Positions 1-7,204 of a stretch of DNA of 15,665 bases are shown piece by piece (position 1 is the stretch's first letter; every line of letters starts with the position of its first letter). The notes below the pieces were generated by a model. It was not told where the DNA came from and ran no database searches. It saw only the letters and a list, made by a program, of their open reading frames with translations. Source of the stretch: an uncultured Wenzhouxiangella sp. (lineage in GTDB: Bacteria; Pseudomonadota; Gammaproteobacteria; Xanthomonadales; Wenzhouxiangellaceae); assembly GCA_937876395.1 (NCBI GenBank), contig CALEIM010000117.1, positions 1-15,665 on the forward strand. The letters are read 5' to 3'. Both the position numbers and the translations under genes were made by a program.

Positions 1-758
1 ACTTCATCGTTGAGCACGAACTCGAACACGAAGGCCTCTTGATCATCGTCCAGATCGACGTCGAAGCGAGCGTCCCAGGCCAGCGTTTCACCGCGCGGCG
101 GAAACGGGTAGATTTCCTCATCGCGGGCCGTGACACGCAGGTTCACCCCATCGCGAAACCGGGCTGGCACCATGGCTTCGACGGCACTCGGTATATCCAT
201 CGTGGAGGCCATAAACCCCAGGTGCCCCGCACCCTGACCGATCGGCACTATGAAACTCATGCCCGGCACTCCGTCGGGCATTTCGATCGGCCGGGTTACA
301 ACCATTTCACCGTGCTCTGCGGCCTGGATCAGGGCCGGCCGATAGGCGGTGTCGACCGGAAAATTCTCACCGGTTTCGATCAGATCGCGCTCGCGACCCA
401 CCATCTGCATGACCCTCAGGTCAGGCGTGAGCACCGCCAGCGAGCGATAGTAAGGATACTGAGCAAGGTAGTTCTCGGCGTTTTGCTGCCACAGATCAGG
501 GTTTTGCAGTTGAAGGTGTTCAAGCCTCGCCGCCGCGCGGAACTGAGCGTGGATCTGATCGCCGATGGCCGAACGCATATCGGCTTCAATCTGGCCGGAC
601 AAATTATCAAGATAGCGTGCCAGGTTGTCCTGCTCGGCCTCCTTGAGGGTGCCGCACAGCAGCGCGGTCAGCGCCAGTCCGACCATCAGGGTCAGGCCGG
701 CCAGCAGCAGCGCCCGCCATTGCCCACGATTGATCCGGGTTGGAGTCGATGCGGTCAC
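1..758 (-). CDS. membrane-anchored sensor protein with CHASE-like periplasmic domain, N-terminal part (C-terminus beyond the window)
   Basis: The minus-strand frame is open from the window edge to a GTG at 758, giving 252 residues plus a partial codon. GGAG lies 7 bases before the GTG. Residues 1-15 are basic and polar, about 16-37 form one hydrophobic helix, and the rest is a soluble region that fits an extracytoplasmic sensor. That region has the layout of CHASE domains: a YPYYRSLAVLTPD stretch near 101-113, an ENFPVD...RPALIQAAEHGE stretch near 131-151, a MSFIVPI strand near 167-173 and GFMASTMDI near 181-189. CHASE proteins usually continue into PAS, GGDEF/EAL or histidine-kinase modules. 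Those would lie outside the window, so the output cannot be named. No second membrane helix is reached. The frame stays open upstream of 758 with no ATG, so a longer N-terminus from a rare start is possible. The gene diverges from the ectoine operon; whether it senses anything related is unknown. Confidence 0.72.
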   Translation of the reverse strand, partial: MTASTPTRINRGQWRALLLAGLTLMVGLALTALLCGTLKEAEQDNLARYLDNLSGQIEADMRSAIGDQIHAQFRAAARLEHLQLQNPDLWQQNAENYLAQYPYYRSLAVLTPDLRVMQMVGRERDLIETGENFPVDTAYRPALIQAAEHGEMVVTRPIEMPDGVPGMSFIVPIGQGAGHLGFMASTMDIPSAVEAMVPARFRDGVNLRVTARDEEIYPFPPRGETLAWDARFDVDLDDDQEAFVFEFVLNDE

Positions 759-994
759 GGCCAGACTCCGCCAAAACCCGCCAATCGACCGGAACAGGAT
801 CGTGCGCAGATTCCGCTTGTCCGAGACCAGAGGCTCAATTGCGTTCCCCTTGATAAGCCAGGGCAGGCGGCCAGTATAGCCTGCCACCCAAAGCGCTGAA
901 TTGCTGGTCGATTTGGGCAGACAATTCTGGATCCAACTTGCAAGGGACTTGCCACCGGGCCTAGGCTAGGCAGACGTTCTTCCCGGAGTGAGCC
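759..994. promoter_or_regulatory. divergent intergenic control region between the sensor gene and the ectoine operon
   Basis: This 236-base spacer must hold the starts of both divergent transcripts. Visible elements are a TATACT hexamer on the minus strand (871-876), a possible -10 box for the sensor gene without a good -35, and two short perfect palindromes, TGGATCCA (928-935) and CTTGCAAG (937-944), followed by another CTTGC at 948-952. I see no strong sigma-70 promoter for the ectoine operon. The palindromes are only candidates for a regulator site. Confidence 0.3.
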
Positions 995-2170
995 GTGGAT
1001 CTTGCCGTGGCAAACAACTGGTCGGCGATCGTTGCTGAAGCAATCAGGTTTCGCCGCATGCTCCATCGCAACCCGGAGCTGGCCTGGTTCGAACACGAGA
1101 CGGCAGGCCGGATACGGCGGCGCCTGGACCAGCTCGATATCGCCTGGCGCGCCTGTGCCGAGACCGGCACCGTGGCCACGCTTGCGCCCGACGCACCCGG
1201 TCGGCACATCGCCTTACGTGGGGATATTGACGCGCTACCGATCGTCGAGGCCAGCGGCGTGGAATGGTCTTCCGCAGTCGAAGGCCGCATGCACGCCTGC
1301 GGCCACGACGGCCACACCGCCACGCTGATGGCTGCCGCCTGCTGGTTGAAAGCCCACGAAGCCTGGCTACCTGGCCCGGTGACGCTGCTGTTCCAGCCGG
1401 CCGAGGAAGGCGGCCACGGCGCGAAGGCGATGATTGACGACGGCGCGCTCGAAGGCGTCGAGGCGATTTTCGGCTGGCATAACTGGCCGGCCATTCCGTT
1501 CGGCAAAGCCGCCTGCCCAAACGGCGCGGTGATGGCCGGCAACGGCAGCTTCGAGATCACCATCCACGGACAGGGCGGCCACGCCAGTCAGCCCGAGCTG
1601 TGCCGCGATCCACTGCTGGCGGCTGCTGCCGTGGTGACTGCCCTGCAGCAGATTGTCAGCCGCCGCATCTCACCGCAGGCCGCGACGGTGCTCAGCGTCA
1701 CCAGTCTGCACGCCGACGGCGGTGCGCCCACCGTCACGCCGTCCACGGCCAGTCTGGCGGGAAGTTTCAGGCTGGGCGATCCCGACACCCGCGGGCTGTT
1801 GGGCAGCTTGATCACCGACATTGCCCGGAACGTCGCGGCCGCCCACGGTGTCAACGCGGATGTGAACATTTATCCGCGCTATGGCACAACGGTCAACCAC
1901 CGCGATGAGGCCGACGGCTATCGTCGCGCCCTGATGGCCGAACTGGGCGATGACGCGCTCGATTCGGGGCTGACGATGCCCATCATGGCCTCGGAGGACT
2001 TCAGCTACTACCTCGATGAAATCCCCGGGGCATTTGCACTGATCGGCGCCGACGACGGACGGGGCAATCATCACCCCTGCCACAGCCCCGAATATGACTT
2101 CAATGACCGGCTGATCGATCGGGTCGGCCGCATCTATGTCCGGATCGCGGGTATTCCGGTGAAGGGGTAA
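995..2170 (+). CDS. doeB2: M20 family deacetylase, probable N2-acetyl-L-2,4-diaminobutanoate deacetylase DoeB2
   Basis: This 391-residue cytosolic amidohydrolase belongs to the M20D group (hippurate hydrolase and IAA-amino-acid hydrolase relatives). Motifs visible in order are RGDIDALP (75-82), HACGHDGH (100-107, with metal-ligand Cys102 and His104), QPAEEGGHGA (134-143, with the catalytic and metal Glu pair), WHNWP (161-165), the lid-domain GQGGHAS (192-198) and a C-terminal HSPEYDFND (363-371). The GTG start is preceded by GGAG with 6 bases between. On sequence alone it could be any M20D acyl-amino-acid hydrolase. The assignment rests on its place as first gene of a unit that also holds diaminobutyrate transaminase, ectoine hydrolase and semialdehyde dehydrogenase. 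There it would remove the acetyl group from N-acetyl-diaminobutyrate. No AstE/AspA-type DoeB, which does this job in the Halomonas-type pathway, is present in the window. Confidence 0.78.
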   Translation: MDLAVANNWSAIVAEAIRFRRMLHRNPELAWFEHETAGRIRRRLDQLDIAWRACAETGTVATLAPDAPGRHIALRGDIDALPIVEASGVEWSSAVEGRMHACGHDGHTATLMAAACWLKAHEAWLPGPVTLLFQPAEEGGHGAKAMIDDGALEGVEAIFGWHNWPAIPFGKAACPNGAVMAGNGSFEITIHGQGGHASQPELCRDPLLAAAAVVTALQQIVSRRISPQAATVLSVTSLHADGGAPTVTPSTASLAGSFRLGDPDTRGLLGSLITDIARNVAAAHGVNADVNIYPRYGTTVNHRDEADGYRRALMAELGDDALDSGLTMPIMASEDFSYYLDEIPGAFALIGADDGRGNHHPCHSPEYDFNDRLIDRVGRIYVRIAGIPVKG

Positions 2171-2202
2171 TCACAGCGCATAAGCTTATAAGGAGCCACT
2201 CC

Positions 2203-3471
2203 ATGCAGGTATTCGAACAGTGGGAATCGGAAATCCGCGGCTACGGCCGGCTTTATCCGACCGTCTTCACCTCGGCGTCCAACGCCCGCCAGACGGATGA
2301 GAATGGCCGCTCTTACATCGACTTTTTTGCCGGTGCCGGCGTGCTTAATTTCGGCCACAACAACGCGCGCATGAAGCGTGCGCTGATCGAGTTCCTGGAG
2401 CGCGATGGCGTGGCTCACAGCCTGGACACGTACACCGACGTCAAGCGCGACTTCATCGCGAAGTTTGTCAATACCATTGTCAAGCCGCGCGGCTGGAACT
2501 ATAAGCTGCAGTTCATGGGCCCGACCGGCAGCAACGCGGTCGAGGCCGCGCTCAAACTCGCCCGCAAGGTCACCGGACGGCGCGATGTCGTGGCCTACGA
2601 GCACGGCTTCCACGGCATGACGCTGGGCTCACTGGCTTGCACGGCCAACGCCTATTTTCGCAACGCCGCCGGCGTGCCGCTGGAACACGTCTACCGCCAG
2701 CCCTACGGCAGCGAAGAAGTCTCGCTGGAGCAGTGCCTGGCCTGGGTCGATCAGCTCAGGCGAATGTACCAGGATTCCTCCAGCGGGCTGGAGGCACCGG
2801 CGGCGTTCGTGATCGAGCCGATCCAGGCTGAAGGCGGAGTACGTCTGGCCCGCCCTGAATGGCTCAAGGCGGTGCAGGAACTGGCCCATGACCTGGGGGC
2901 GCTGCTGATCTTCGATGACATCCAGGCGGCCTGCGGGCGTACCGGCAGCTACTTCAGCTTCGACGACATGGGGCTGGCCCCCGACATCATCACCCTGGCC
3001 AAGGGGATCGGCGGTTACGGCACGCCGCTGGCGATGAACCTGGTCAAGCCCGAACACGACGAACACTGGTCGCCAGGCGAACATACCGGCACGTTCCGCG
3101 GCCAGGGTTTGAGCTTTGTTGCCGGCACCGTGGCATTGGAGTATTTCGAAGACGACGAGCTGATGAATGCGGTCAAGGCGAACAGCCGGTTCATGCGCGA
3201 TCGCCTGCAGGCGATCGTTGACGATCACAGCCAGGGACAATTCTCGGTCCGCGGCCGCGGCATGATACAGGCGCTCGATGTCAGTGACGGCGCGCTGGCC
3301 AGCCAGGTCGTGACCAGCAGCTTTGAGAGCGGTTTGCTGATCGGCTCGTGTGGCACCGGCGGCCGCGTGCTCAAACTGATTCCGCCGCTGACCATTCCCG
3401 AGGCCGACCTGGCCGAAGGGTTGGACCTTCTCGAACAGGCGGTCGCCGCGGCACGCAAGGCGGCAACATGA
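2203..3471 (+). CDS. doeD: diaminobutyrate aminotransferase of the ectoine degradation pathway (DoeD)
   Basis: This is a 422-residue class-III PLP aminotransferase, closely EctB-like. Visible motifs are FFAGAGVLNFGHNN (41-54), the phosphate-binding GPTGSNA (106-112), HGFHGMT (134-140), the cofactor Asp in IFDDIQAACGRTG (Asp238), the Schiff-base lysine Lys267 in LAKGIGGYG, and HTGTFRGQ (294-301). The DDIQ..CGRTG form is typical of diaminobutyrate transaminases, where many class-III enzymes have DEVQTGFGRTG. In catabolism it would convert L-2,4-diaminobutyrate to aspartate semialdehyde with 2-oxoglutarate or pyruvate as acceptor. A strong AAGGAG lies 7 bases before the ATG, the best ribosome site of the operon. 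The gap to doeB2 is 32 bases and includes the palindrome ATAAGCTTAT (2180-2189). The fold also suits the biosynthetic enzyme EctB, but no ectA or ectC is adjacent and the neighbours are catabolic. Confidence 0.82.
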   Translation: MQVFEQWESEIRGYGRLYPTVFTSASNARQTDENGRSYIDFFAGAGVLNFGHNNARMKRALIEFLERDGVAHSLDTYTDVKRDFIAKFVNTIVKPRGWNYKLQFMGPTGSNAVEAALKLARKVTGRRDVVAYEHGFHGMTLGSLACTANAYFRNAAGVPLEHVYRQPYGSEEVSLEQCLAWVDQLRRMYQDSSSGLEAPAAFVIEPIQAEGGVRLARPEWLKAVQELAHDLGALLIFDDIQAACGRTGSYFSFDDMGLAPDIITLAKGIGGYGTPLAMNLVKPEHDEHWSPGEHTGTFRGQGLSFVAGTVALEYFEDDELMNAVKANSRFMRDRLQAIVDDHSQGQFSVRGRGMIQALDVSDGALASQVVTSSFESGLLIGSCGTGGRVLKLIPPLTIPEADLAEGLDLLEQAVAAARKAAT

Positions 3472-4736
3472 GACAGCGCGACGACATGACCTTTCCGTTC
3501 GAGGAGTACGAACGTCGCCTTCAGGCGTTACGCAAACGCATGGCCGAACGCCTGCTCGATGCGGTGGTCATCACTGACCCGGAAAACCTGATGTATCTGA
3601 CCGACTATCAGACCACCGGATATTCATTCTTCCAGGCGCTGGTGGTACCGCTCGAAGATGATGCCTTCATGATCACCCGCCGGATGGAGGAGTCAAACGT
3701 CCATGCCCGCACCTGGGTGGAGGAGACCCGGCCCTATCCGGACACCGGCGATGCCATCCAGATGCTGGTCGAATCACTGCGCGAATTCGGCCTGGGCAAC
3801 AAGTGCATCGGCTACGAGCGCAACAGCTACTATTTCGCCGCTTACCATCAGGACAGCATTCATACGACTTTTCTCGACGGCCGGCTGTTTGATTGCTTCG
3901 GCATTGTCGAGGAGGGACGGATCTGCAAGTCCGAGCATGAAATCAAGATCATGCGGCGGGCGGCCGCCGCGACCGAAGCCGGCATGCAGGCCGGATTCGA
4001 GGCAACCTGCGCCGGGGTGAGCGAAAACGAGATTGGCGCCGCCATCAGTTCGGCCATGTTTCGCGCCGGCGGCGAGCCACCGGCAGTCCTGCCCTACGTG
4101 ACTTCCGGGCCGCGCACCATGATCGGCCACGCCACCTGGGAAGGCCGCACGGTTGAGCCCGGCGAACACGTGTTTCTGGAAGTGGGCGGCTGCTATCGCC
4201 GCTATCACACGGCCATGATGCGCACCGTTGTGCTCGGCGAGATGTCACCATCAATGCAGCATGCCCAGGAGCGCATGAAGCAGGCCCTGCACGAGCTCAG
4301 GGAAGTGCTGCGTCCGGGCATGACCGTATCCGACGCCGACAACCTGATTCGCAACATCATCACCGCCAACGAGGTGGGTGCGCGTCTGATCACCCGCTCG
4401 GGCTATTCCATCGGCATCGCTTTTCCGCCGAGCTGGGACGAGGGCTACATCATCAGCCTCAAACAGGGTGACTCCAATGTGCTCAAAGAAGGCATGACCT
4501 TTCACATCATTCCCTGGATGTGGGGCGTCGATGGCGACAAGACGGTCGGCATTTCCGACACCATCTACATCACCGATCGCGGCTGCAAGTCCTTCTTTAC
4601 CCTGGATGAAGATTTCGTCGTCAAGCCCGATCAGGGGCTTGGCGAATCGCCCGAGTCGGAGAAGGGAGAGCAACATCGGCCGAACGCGAAAAGCGACAAA
4701 ACGGTCAAACACATCAACGAGGCAGGACAGCGATGA
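3468..4736 (+). CDS. doeA: ectoine hydrolase, M24 (creatinase/prolidase-like) family (DoeA)
   Basis: The 422-residue protein has an N-terminal creatinase-like domain (about 10-155, with VVITDPENLMYLTDYQ at 33-48) and a C-terminal pita-bread domain (about 155-385). It would open the ectoine ring to N-acetyl-2,4-diaminobutyrate. The five metal ligands of classical M24 peptidases are not conserved. Their positions read LEVGG (237-241), YHTAM (246-250), GYSIGIAF (312-319), HIIPW (346-350) and GISDT (361-365). That fits the metal-free creatinase/ectoine-hydrolase branch rather than prolidase. The chosen ATG overlaps the doeD stop as ATGA, with AAGG 7 bases upstream. An upstream in-frame start at 3348 would lie inside doeD and adds low-complexity sequence unlike the family, so it was rejected. 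Residues about 388-422 form a charged tail beyond the catalytic fold. Identification as ectoine hydrolase rests on family plus operon context. Confidence 0.85.
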   Translation: MRQRDDMTFPFEEYERRLQALRKRMAERLLDAVVITDPENLMYLTDYQTTGYSFFQALVVPLEDDAFMITRRMEESNVHARTWVEETRPYPDTGDAIQMLVESLREFGLGNKCIGYERNSYYFAAYHQDSIHTTFLDGRLFDCFGIVEEGRICKSEHEIKIMRRAAAATEAGMQAGFEATCAGVSENEIGAAISSAMFRAGGEPPAVLPYVTSGPRTMIGHATWEGRTVEPGEHVFLEVGGCYRRYHTAMMRTVVLGEMSPSMQHAQERMKQALHELREVLRPGMTVSDADNLIRNIITANEVGARLITRSGYSIGIAFPPSWDEGYIISLKQGDSNVLKEGMTFHIIPWMWGVDGDKTVGISDTIYITDRGCKSFFTLDEDFVVKPDQGLGESPESEKGEQHRPNAKSDKTVKHINEAGQR

Positions 4737-6097
4737 ACAGGCTCCGATCAATCAATCCGACCAGCGGCCGGGAGCAGTACCAACTGGCCACACTCGACGA
4801 TGAGGCCCTGGAACACCGCCTGGCTGCGGCCGACGCGGCTTTCGATGGCTGGGGCACCGCCGGTTTTGATGAGCGCGGCCGGGTGCTGCGTGATGTCGCC
4901 GGCCTGATGCGCAAAGAGACCGAATCGCTGGCGCGCCTGATGACCGACGAGATGGGCAAGCCGATTGGCGAGGCGCGCGGCGAGGTCGAAAAGGCGGCCT
5001 GGTGCGCCGAGCACTACGCCGAACATGCGAAAGAATATCTGGCCACCGAGCACCTCGCATCGGACGCCAGCGACAGCTATGTGCAGTATCTGCCGCTGGG
5101 CGTCATCCTCGGCATCCTGCCCTGGAATGCACCGTTCTGGCTGGCCTTCCGCTTTGCCGCACCGACGCTGATGGCGGGCAATACCTGCCTGGTCAAGCAC
5201 GATCCCAACGTACCGGCCTGCGGCGAGGCCATCGGCAAACTTTTCGAACGCGTCGACGCGCCGGCGGACATCTTTGCCAACCTGCCGCTGGAGACCGAGC
5301 GGGTCGAGCGCGTGATTCGTGACCGGCGCGTGCAGGCCGTCTCGTTCACCGGCTCGGAAAAGGCCGGCGGCATCGTCGCCGCAACCGCGGCCTCTGAAAT
5401 CAAGCATTCTGTGCTCGAACTCGGCGGTTCCGATCCGGCCATCGTGCTGGCCGATGCCGATCTGGACAAGGCGGCCGATACGCTCTGCCTGTCGCGCACC
5501 ATCAACGCTGGCCAAAGCTGCATTGCCGCCAAGCGCATCATCGTCGAAGCGGCCGTGCATGACGCCTTCGTCGAACGCCTGCACGAGCGCTTGGCGCGCC
5601 TGAAGATGGGCGATCCCGCCGAAGAAACCACCGATATCGGACCCATCGCCCGAGACGATCTGCGCGCGGACCTGCACCGCCAGGTGCGCGAGACCGTCAC
5701 CGCCGGCGCCAACTGCCTGCTGGGCGGAGAGCTTCCCGCAGGCCCGGGCTATTTCTATCCGGTCACGCTGCTGACCGGCGTGCGCCCGGAAATGACCGCC
5801 GCCCGCGAAGAAACCTTCGGCCCGGTGGCCGTGGTAATGAAAGTCGCTGATGCCGACGAAGCGCTGGCGCTTGCCAACGACAGCAACTACGGCCTGGCCG
5901 CCGCGCTGTGGACCGAAACCCGGCGCGCCGCAGGCCTGACCGCTCGGCTGGAAACCGGCCAGGTAGCGATCAACGGCATCGTCAAAACCGACCCCAGACT
6001 GCCCAGCGGCGGCATCAAACGCTCCGGCATCGGCCGTGAACTTGGCCCCCATGGCATTCGGGAATTCGTCAACGCGCAGCAGGTGTGGGTGGCTTGA
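4733..6097 (+). CDS. doeC: NAD(P)-dependent semialdehyde dehydrogenase, probable aspartate-semialdehyde dehydrogenase (DoeC)
   Basis: This 454-residue aldehyde dehydrogenase has every core motif: PWN (130-132), the cofactor lysine region TCLVKHDPN (151-159), SFTGSEKAG (204-212), the general-base Glu229 in LELGGSDP, the nucleophile Cys263 in GQSCIAAKR, EETFGPVAVV (359-368) and a PSGGIKRSGIGRE end motif (424-436). The overall form is that of succinate-semialdehyde dehydrogenase relatives. In the ectoine pathway it would oxidise aspartate semialdehyde to aspartate, the opposite direction to the biosynthetic Asd enzyme. Its ATG overlaps the doeA stop as ATGA, so the two are probably translationally coupled. 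Substrate choice cannot be read from sequence, and succinate semialdehyde is an alternative. No convincing terminator follows the stop codon. Confidence 0.78.
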   Translation: MNRLRSINPTSGREQYQLATLDDEALEHRLAAADAAFDGWGTAGFDERGRVLRDVAGLMRKETESLARLMTDEMGKPIGEARGEVEKAAWCAEHYAEHAKEYLATEHLASDASDSYVQYLPLGVILGILPWNAPFWLAFRFAAPTLMAGNTCLVKHDPNVPACGEAIGKLFERVDAPADIFANLPLETERVERVIRDRRVQAVSFTGSEKAGGIVAATAASEIKHSVLELGGSDPAIVLADADLDKAADTLCLSRTINAGQSCIAAKRIIVEAAVHDAFVERLHERLARLKMGDPAEETTDIGPIARDDLRADLHRQVRETVTAGANCLLGGELPAGPGYFYPVTLLTGVRPEMTAAREETFGPVAVVMKVADADEALALANDSNYGLAAALWTETRRAAGLTARLETGQVAINGIVKTDPRLPSGGIKRSGIGRELGPHGIREFVNAQQVWVA

Positions 6098-6113
6098 AGA
6101 CCGACACAAGGCC

Positions 6114-6145
6114 CAAACGATCAAACGACCAATGGTCCAACCGAC
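6114..6145. repeat. degenerate 8-base tandem repeat, four units
   Basis: Four consecutive 8-mers start with CAA: CAAACGAT, CAAACGAC, CAATGGTC and CAACCGAC. The first two differ by one base and the last differs from the second by one. A further CA follows in phase. The repeat lies in the spacer after doeC and overlaps the left half of the inverted repeat described separately. Confidence 0.5.
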
Positions 6146-6191
6146 CACCCTTTCATTTCGGCTGGTAAACTGAAAAATGATCCATTGGTCG
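6126..6191. promoter_or_regulatory. 10-base inverted repeat flanking a possible extended -10 promoter
   Basis: CGACCAATGG (6126-6135) is perfectly complementary to CCATTGGTCG (6182-6191), with 46 bases between. The left arm is itself part of a near-palindrome, GACCAATGGTC (6127-6137). Between the arms lies TGGTAAACT (6163-6171), which looks like an extended -10 element (TGN plus TAAACT), with no good -35. It could serve the membrane-protein gene that starts at 6209. The arms could be paired operator sites or a large stem; the sequence alone does not decide. Confidence 0.3.
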
Positions 6192-6208
6192 CCTAAGGTC
6201 ACTGATTG

Positions 6209-6622
6209 ATGCGTACTCTGGCCGGCATTGCCGCCGGACTGCTGGTCGGCGTGGTGCTTCTGGAAGCGCTCGCGGCGGGGTTGCTGGTACTGGTTCCCGA
6301 CTCGGTTCTGAGGGCCGACTTTGGTCAGTACGGCCTGCTGCTGTGGCCGCTGCTGCCCGTGCCGGCCTTGCTGTGGCTGAGCGCCGGCTTAGCCGCTGGC
6401 GCCATGACTACCGCCGTTGCCAGGTGCCCGCTGGTTGGGATCTTGGCCGGCGCCGGGCTGGCGGTTCCGGCCGGCCTGGTCGTTGGCCTGGCCTGGCCTG
6501 GCAGCGCGCAGACCGTGCTGGCCGCCGCCCTGCCCTTGTCTGGCGCGGCCGCTGGTGCGCTGCTGGTGGCGCGCGTGCTCAAGGCGGACCGGGCTGTATC
6601 GGTACCGGATCAGGCGGTATAA
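6209..6622 (+). CDS. small four-helix integral membrane protein of unknown function
   Basis: The 137-residue product is almost entirely hydrophobic, rich in Ala, Gly, Leu and Val. Four membrane segments can be seen at roughly 5-30, 42-66, 74-95 and 100-122, with a short polar tail (LKADRAVSVPDQAV). I recognise no family and no catalytic motif. TAAGG ends 10 bases before the ATG at 6209. A TTG directly in front at 6206 has a better spacing of 7 bases and would add one residue, so the start is uncertain by one codon. The gene stands alone between the ectoine operon and the cytochrome gene. The cytochrome promoter candidate overlaps its stop codon. Confidence 0.65.
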   Translation: MRTLAGIAAGLLVGVVLLEALAAGLLVLVPDSVLRADFGQYGLLLWPLLPVPALLWLSAGLAAGAMTTAVARCPLVGILAGAGLAVPAGLVVGLAWPGSAQTVLAAALPLSGAAAGALLVARVLKADRAVSVPDQAV

Positions 6623-6623
6623 T
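6618..6623 (+). promoter_or_regulatory. candidate -10 box for the cytochrome gene
   Basis: A perfect TATAAT overlaps the stop codon of the membrane-protein gene and would give a leader of roughly 65 bases before the cytochrome start at 6695. No clear TTGACA-like -35 lies 16-18 bases upstream, so this is only a candidate. Confidence 0.35.
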
Positions 6624-6694
6624 CTCGCCTTGTTGCAGCCCCCGGCTGCCGTTTTGCATTGTGGCATTCCAACTATAAAAGAGGTCGGTCCGGC

Positions 6695-7204
6695 GTGTCT
6701 GAGTTACATGATCAACAATTCGTGAAGACTTTCGGCCTGATTCTGGTCGGACTGATCATCTTCACCATCATCATTCTGATGGCCTCGTATGTCATCCATC
6801 GCAGCAACACGGATGTGGAACCAGGTCCGGCCCGTCAGGCTGCTGTCGAGGAACGCATTCGGCCCGTCGCTGGCGTCTATTCCGGCGAAACCGGCCGCGC
6901 TGCCGCCCAGGCAGCGGCCCAGGCCGCGGCTGATGCCGAACCACAGCTTGCTTTTGACGGCTCAACCGACGGCGCGATGATCTACGAGCGCGTCTGCGGC
7001 GTTTGCCACGACATCGGCACCGCCGACGCCCCACGCATGATCGCGGCAGAAATGGGCGCGCGTCTGGACGAGCAGGGCCGTGACGCGCTGGTCGAGACGG
7101 CCATCAACGGCCTCGGCGCCATGCCGCCGCGCGGCGGGCGCATGGACCTCAGCGATGAGCAAGTAGCCGCCTCGGTCGATTACATGATCGATCAGATCAA
7201 CTGA
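6695..7204 (+). CDS. membrane-anchored monohaem c-type cytochrome (cytochrome c5-like)
   Basis: This is a 169-residue protein. Residues 13-34 form an uncleaved N-terminal membrane anchor. A flexible linker follows with an Ala/Gln-rich stretch (AAAQAAAQAAAD, 69-80). The C-terminal haem domain (about 90-169) has the haem-binding motif CGVCH (101-105), and Met143 in GAMPPRGG is the likely axial ligand. This is the class-I, cytochrome c5-type arrangement, a periplasmic electron carrier fixed to the inner membrane. The start used is the GTG at 6695, with GAGG 10 bases upstream. An earlier in-frame GTG at 6659 would add twelve non-hydrophobic residues and lacks a better ribosome site. The end overlaps the convergent acpH by 13 bases. 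Its redox partner cannot be told from the context. Confidence 0.83.
   Translation: MSELHDQQFVKTFGLILVGLIIFTIIILMASYVIHRSNTDVEPGPARQAAVEERIRPVAGVYSGETGRAAAQAAAQAAADAEPQLAFDGSTDGAMIYERVCGVCHDIGTADAPRMIAAEMGARLDEQGRDALVETAINGLGAMPPRGGRMDLSDEQVAASVDYMIDQIN

Noticed and set aside
39..899. 286-codon plus-strand reading frame
   Set aside because: It is rich in His, Arg, Gln and Pro with no recognisable fold, and it lies antisense to a minus-strand frame that has a membrane helix and CHASE-like pattern. It is a shadow of that gene.
2180..2192. Internal promoter before doeD in the AT-rich patch ATAAGCTTATAAG
   Set aside because: The TATAAG lies only 10 bases before the doeD start and overlaps its ribosome site, so a transcript from it would lack a usable leader. 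The patch is more likely part of the ribosome-site context.
3348..3467. 40-codon N-terminal extension of doeA
   Set aside because: It lies wholly within doeD in another frame and is Arg/Gly-rich. The ATGA overlap at 3468 has a ribosome site at proper spacing.
2203..3471. Reading the aminotransferase as biosynthetic EctB
   Set aside because: No ectA or ectC is adjacent, and its neighbours are ectoine hydrolase, deacetylase and semialdehyde dehydrogenase, so the catabolic role fits better.
4748..6202. 484-codon minus-strand reading frame opposite the aldehyde dehydrogenase
   Set aside because: The plus strand encodes an aldehyde dehydrogenase with every catalytic motif in place. The long antisense frame comes from high GC at third codon positions.
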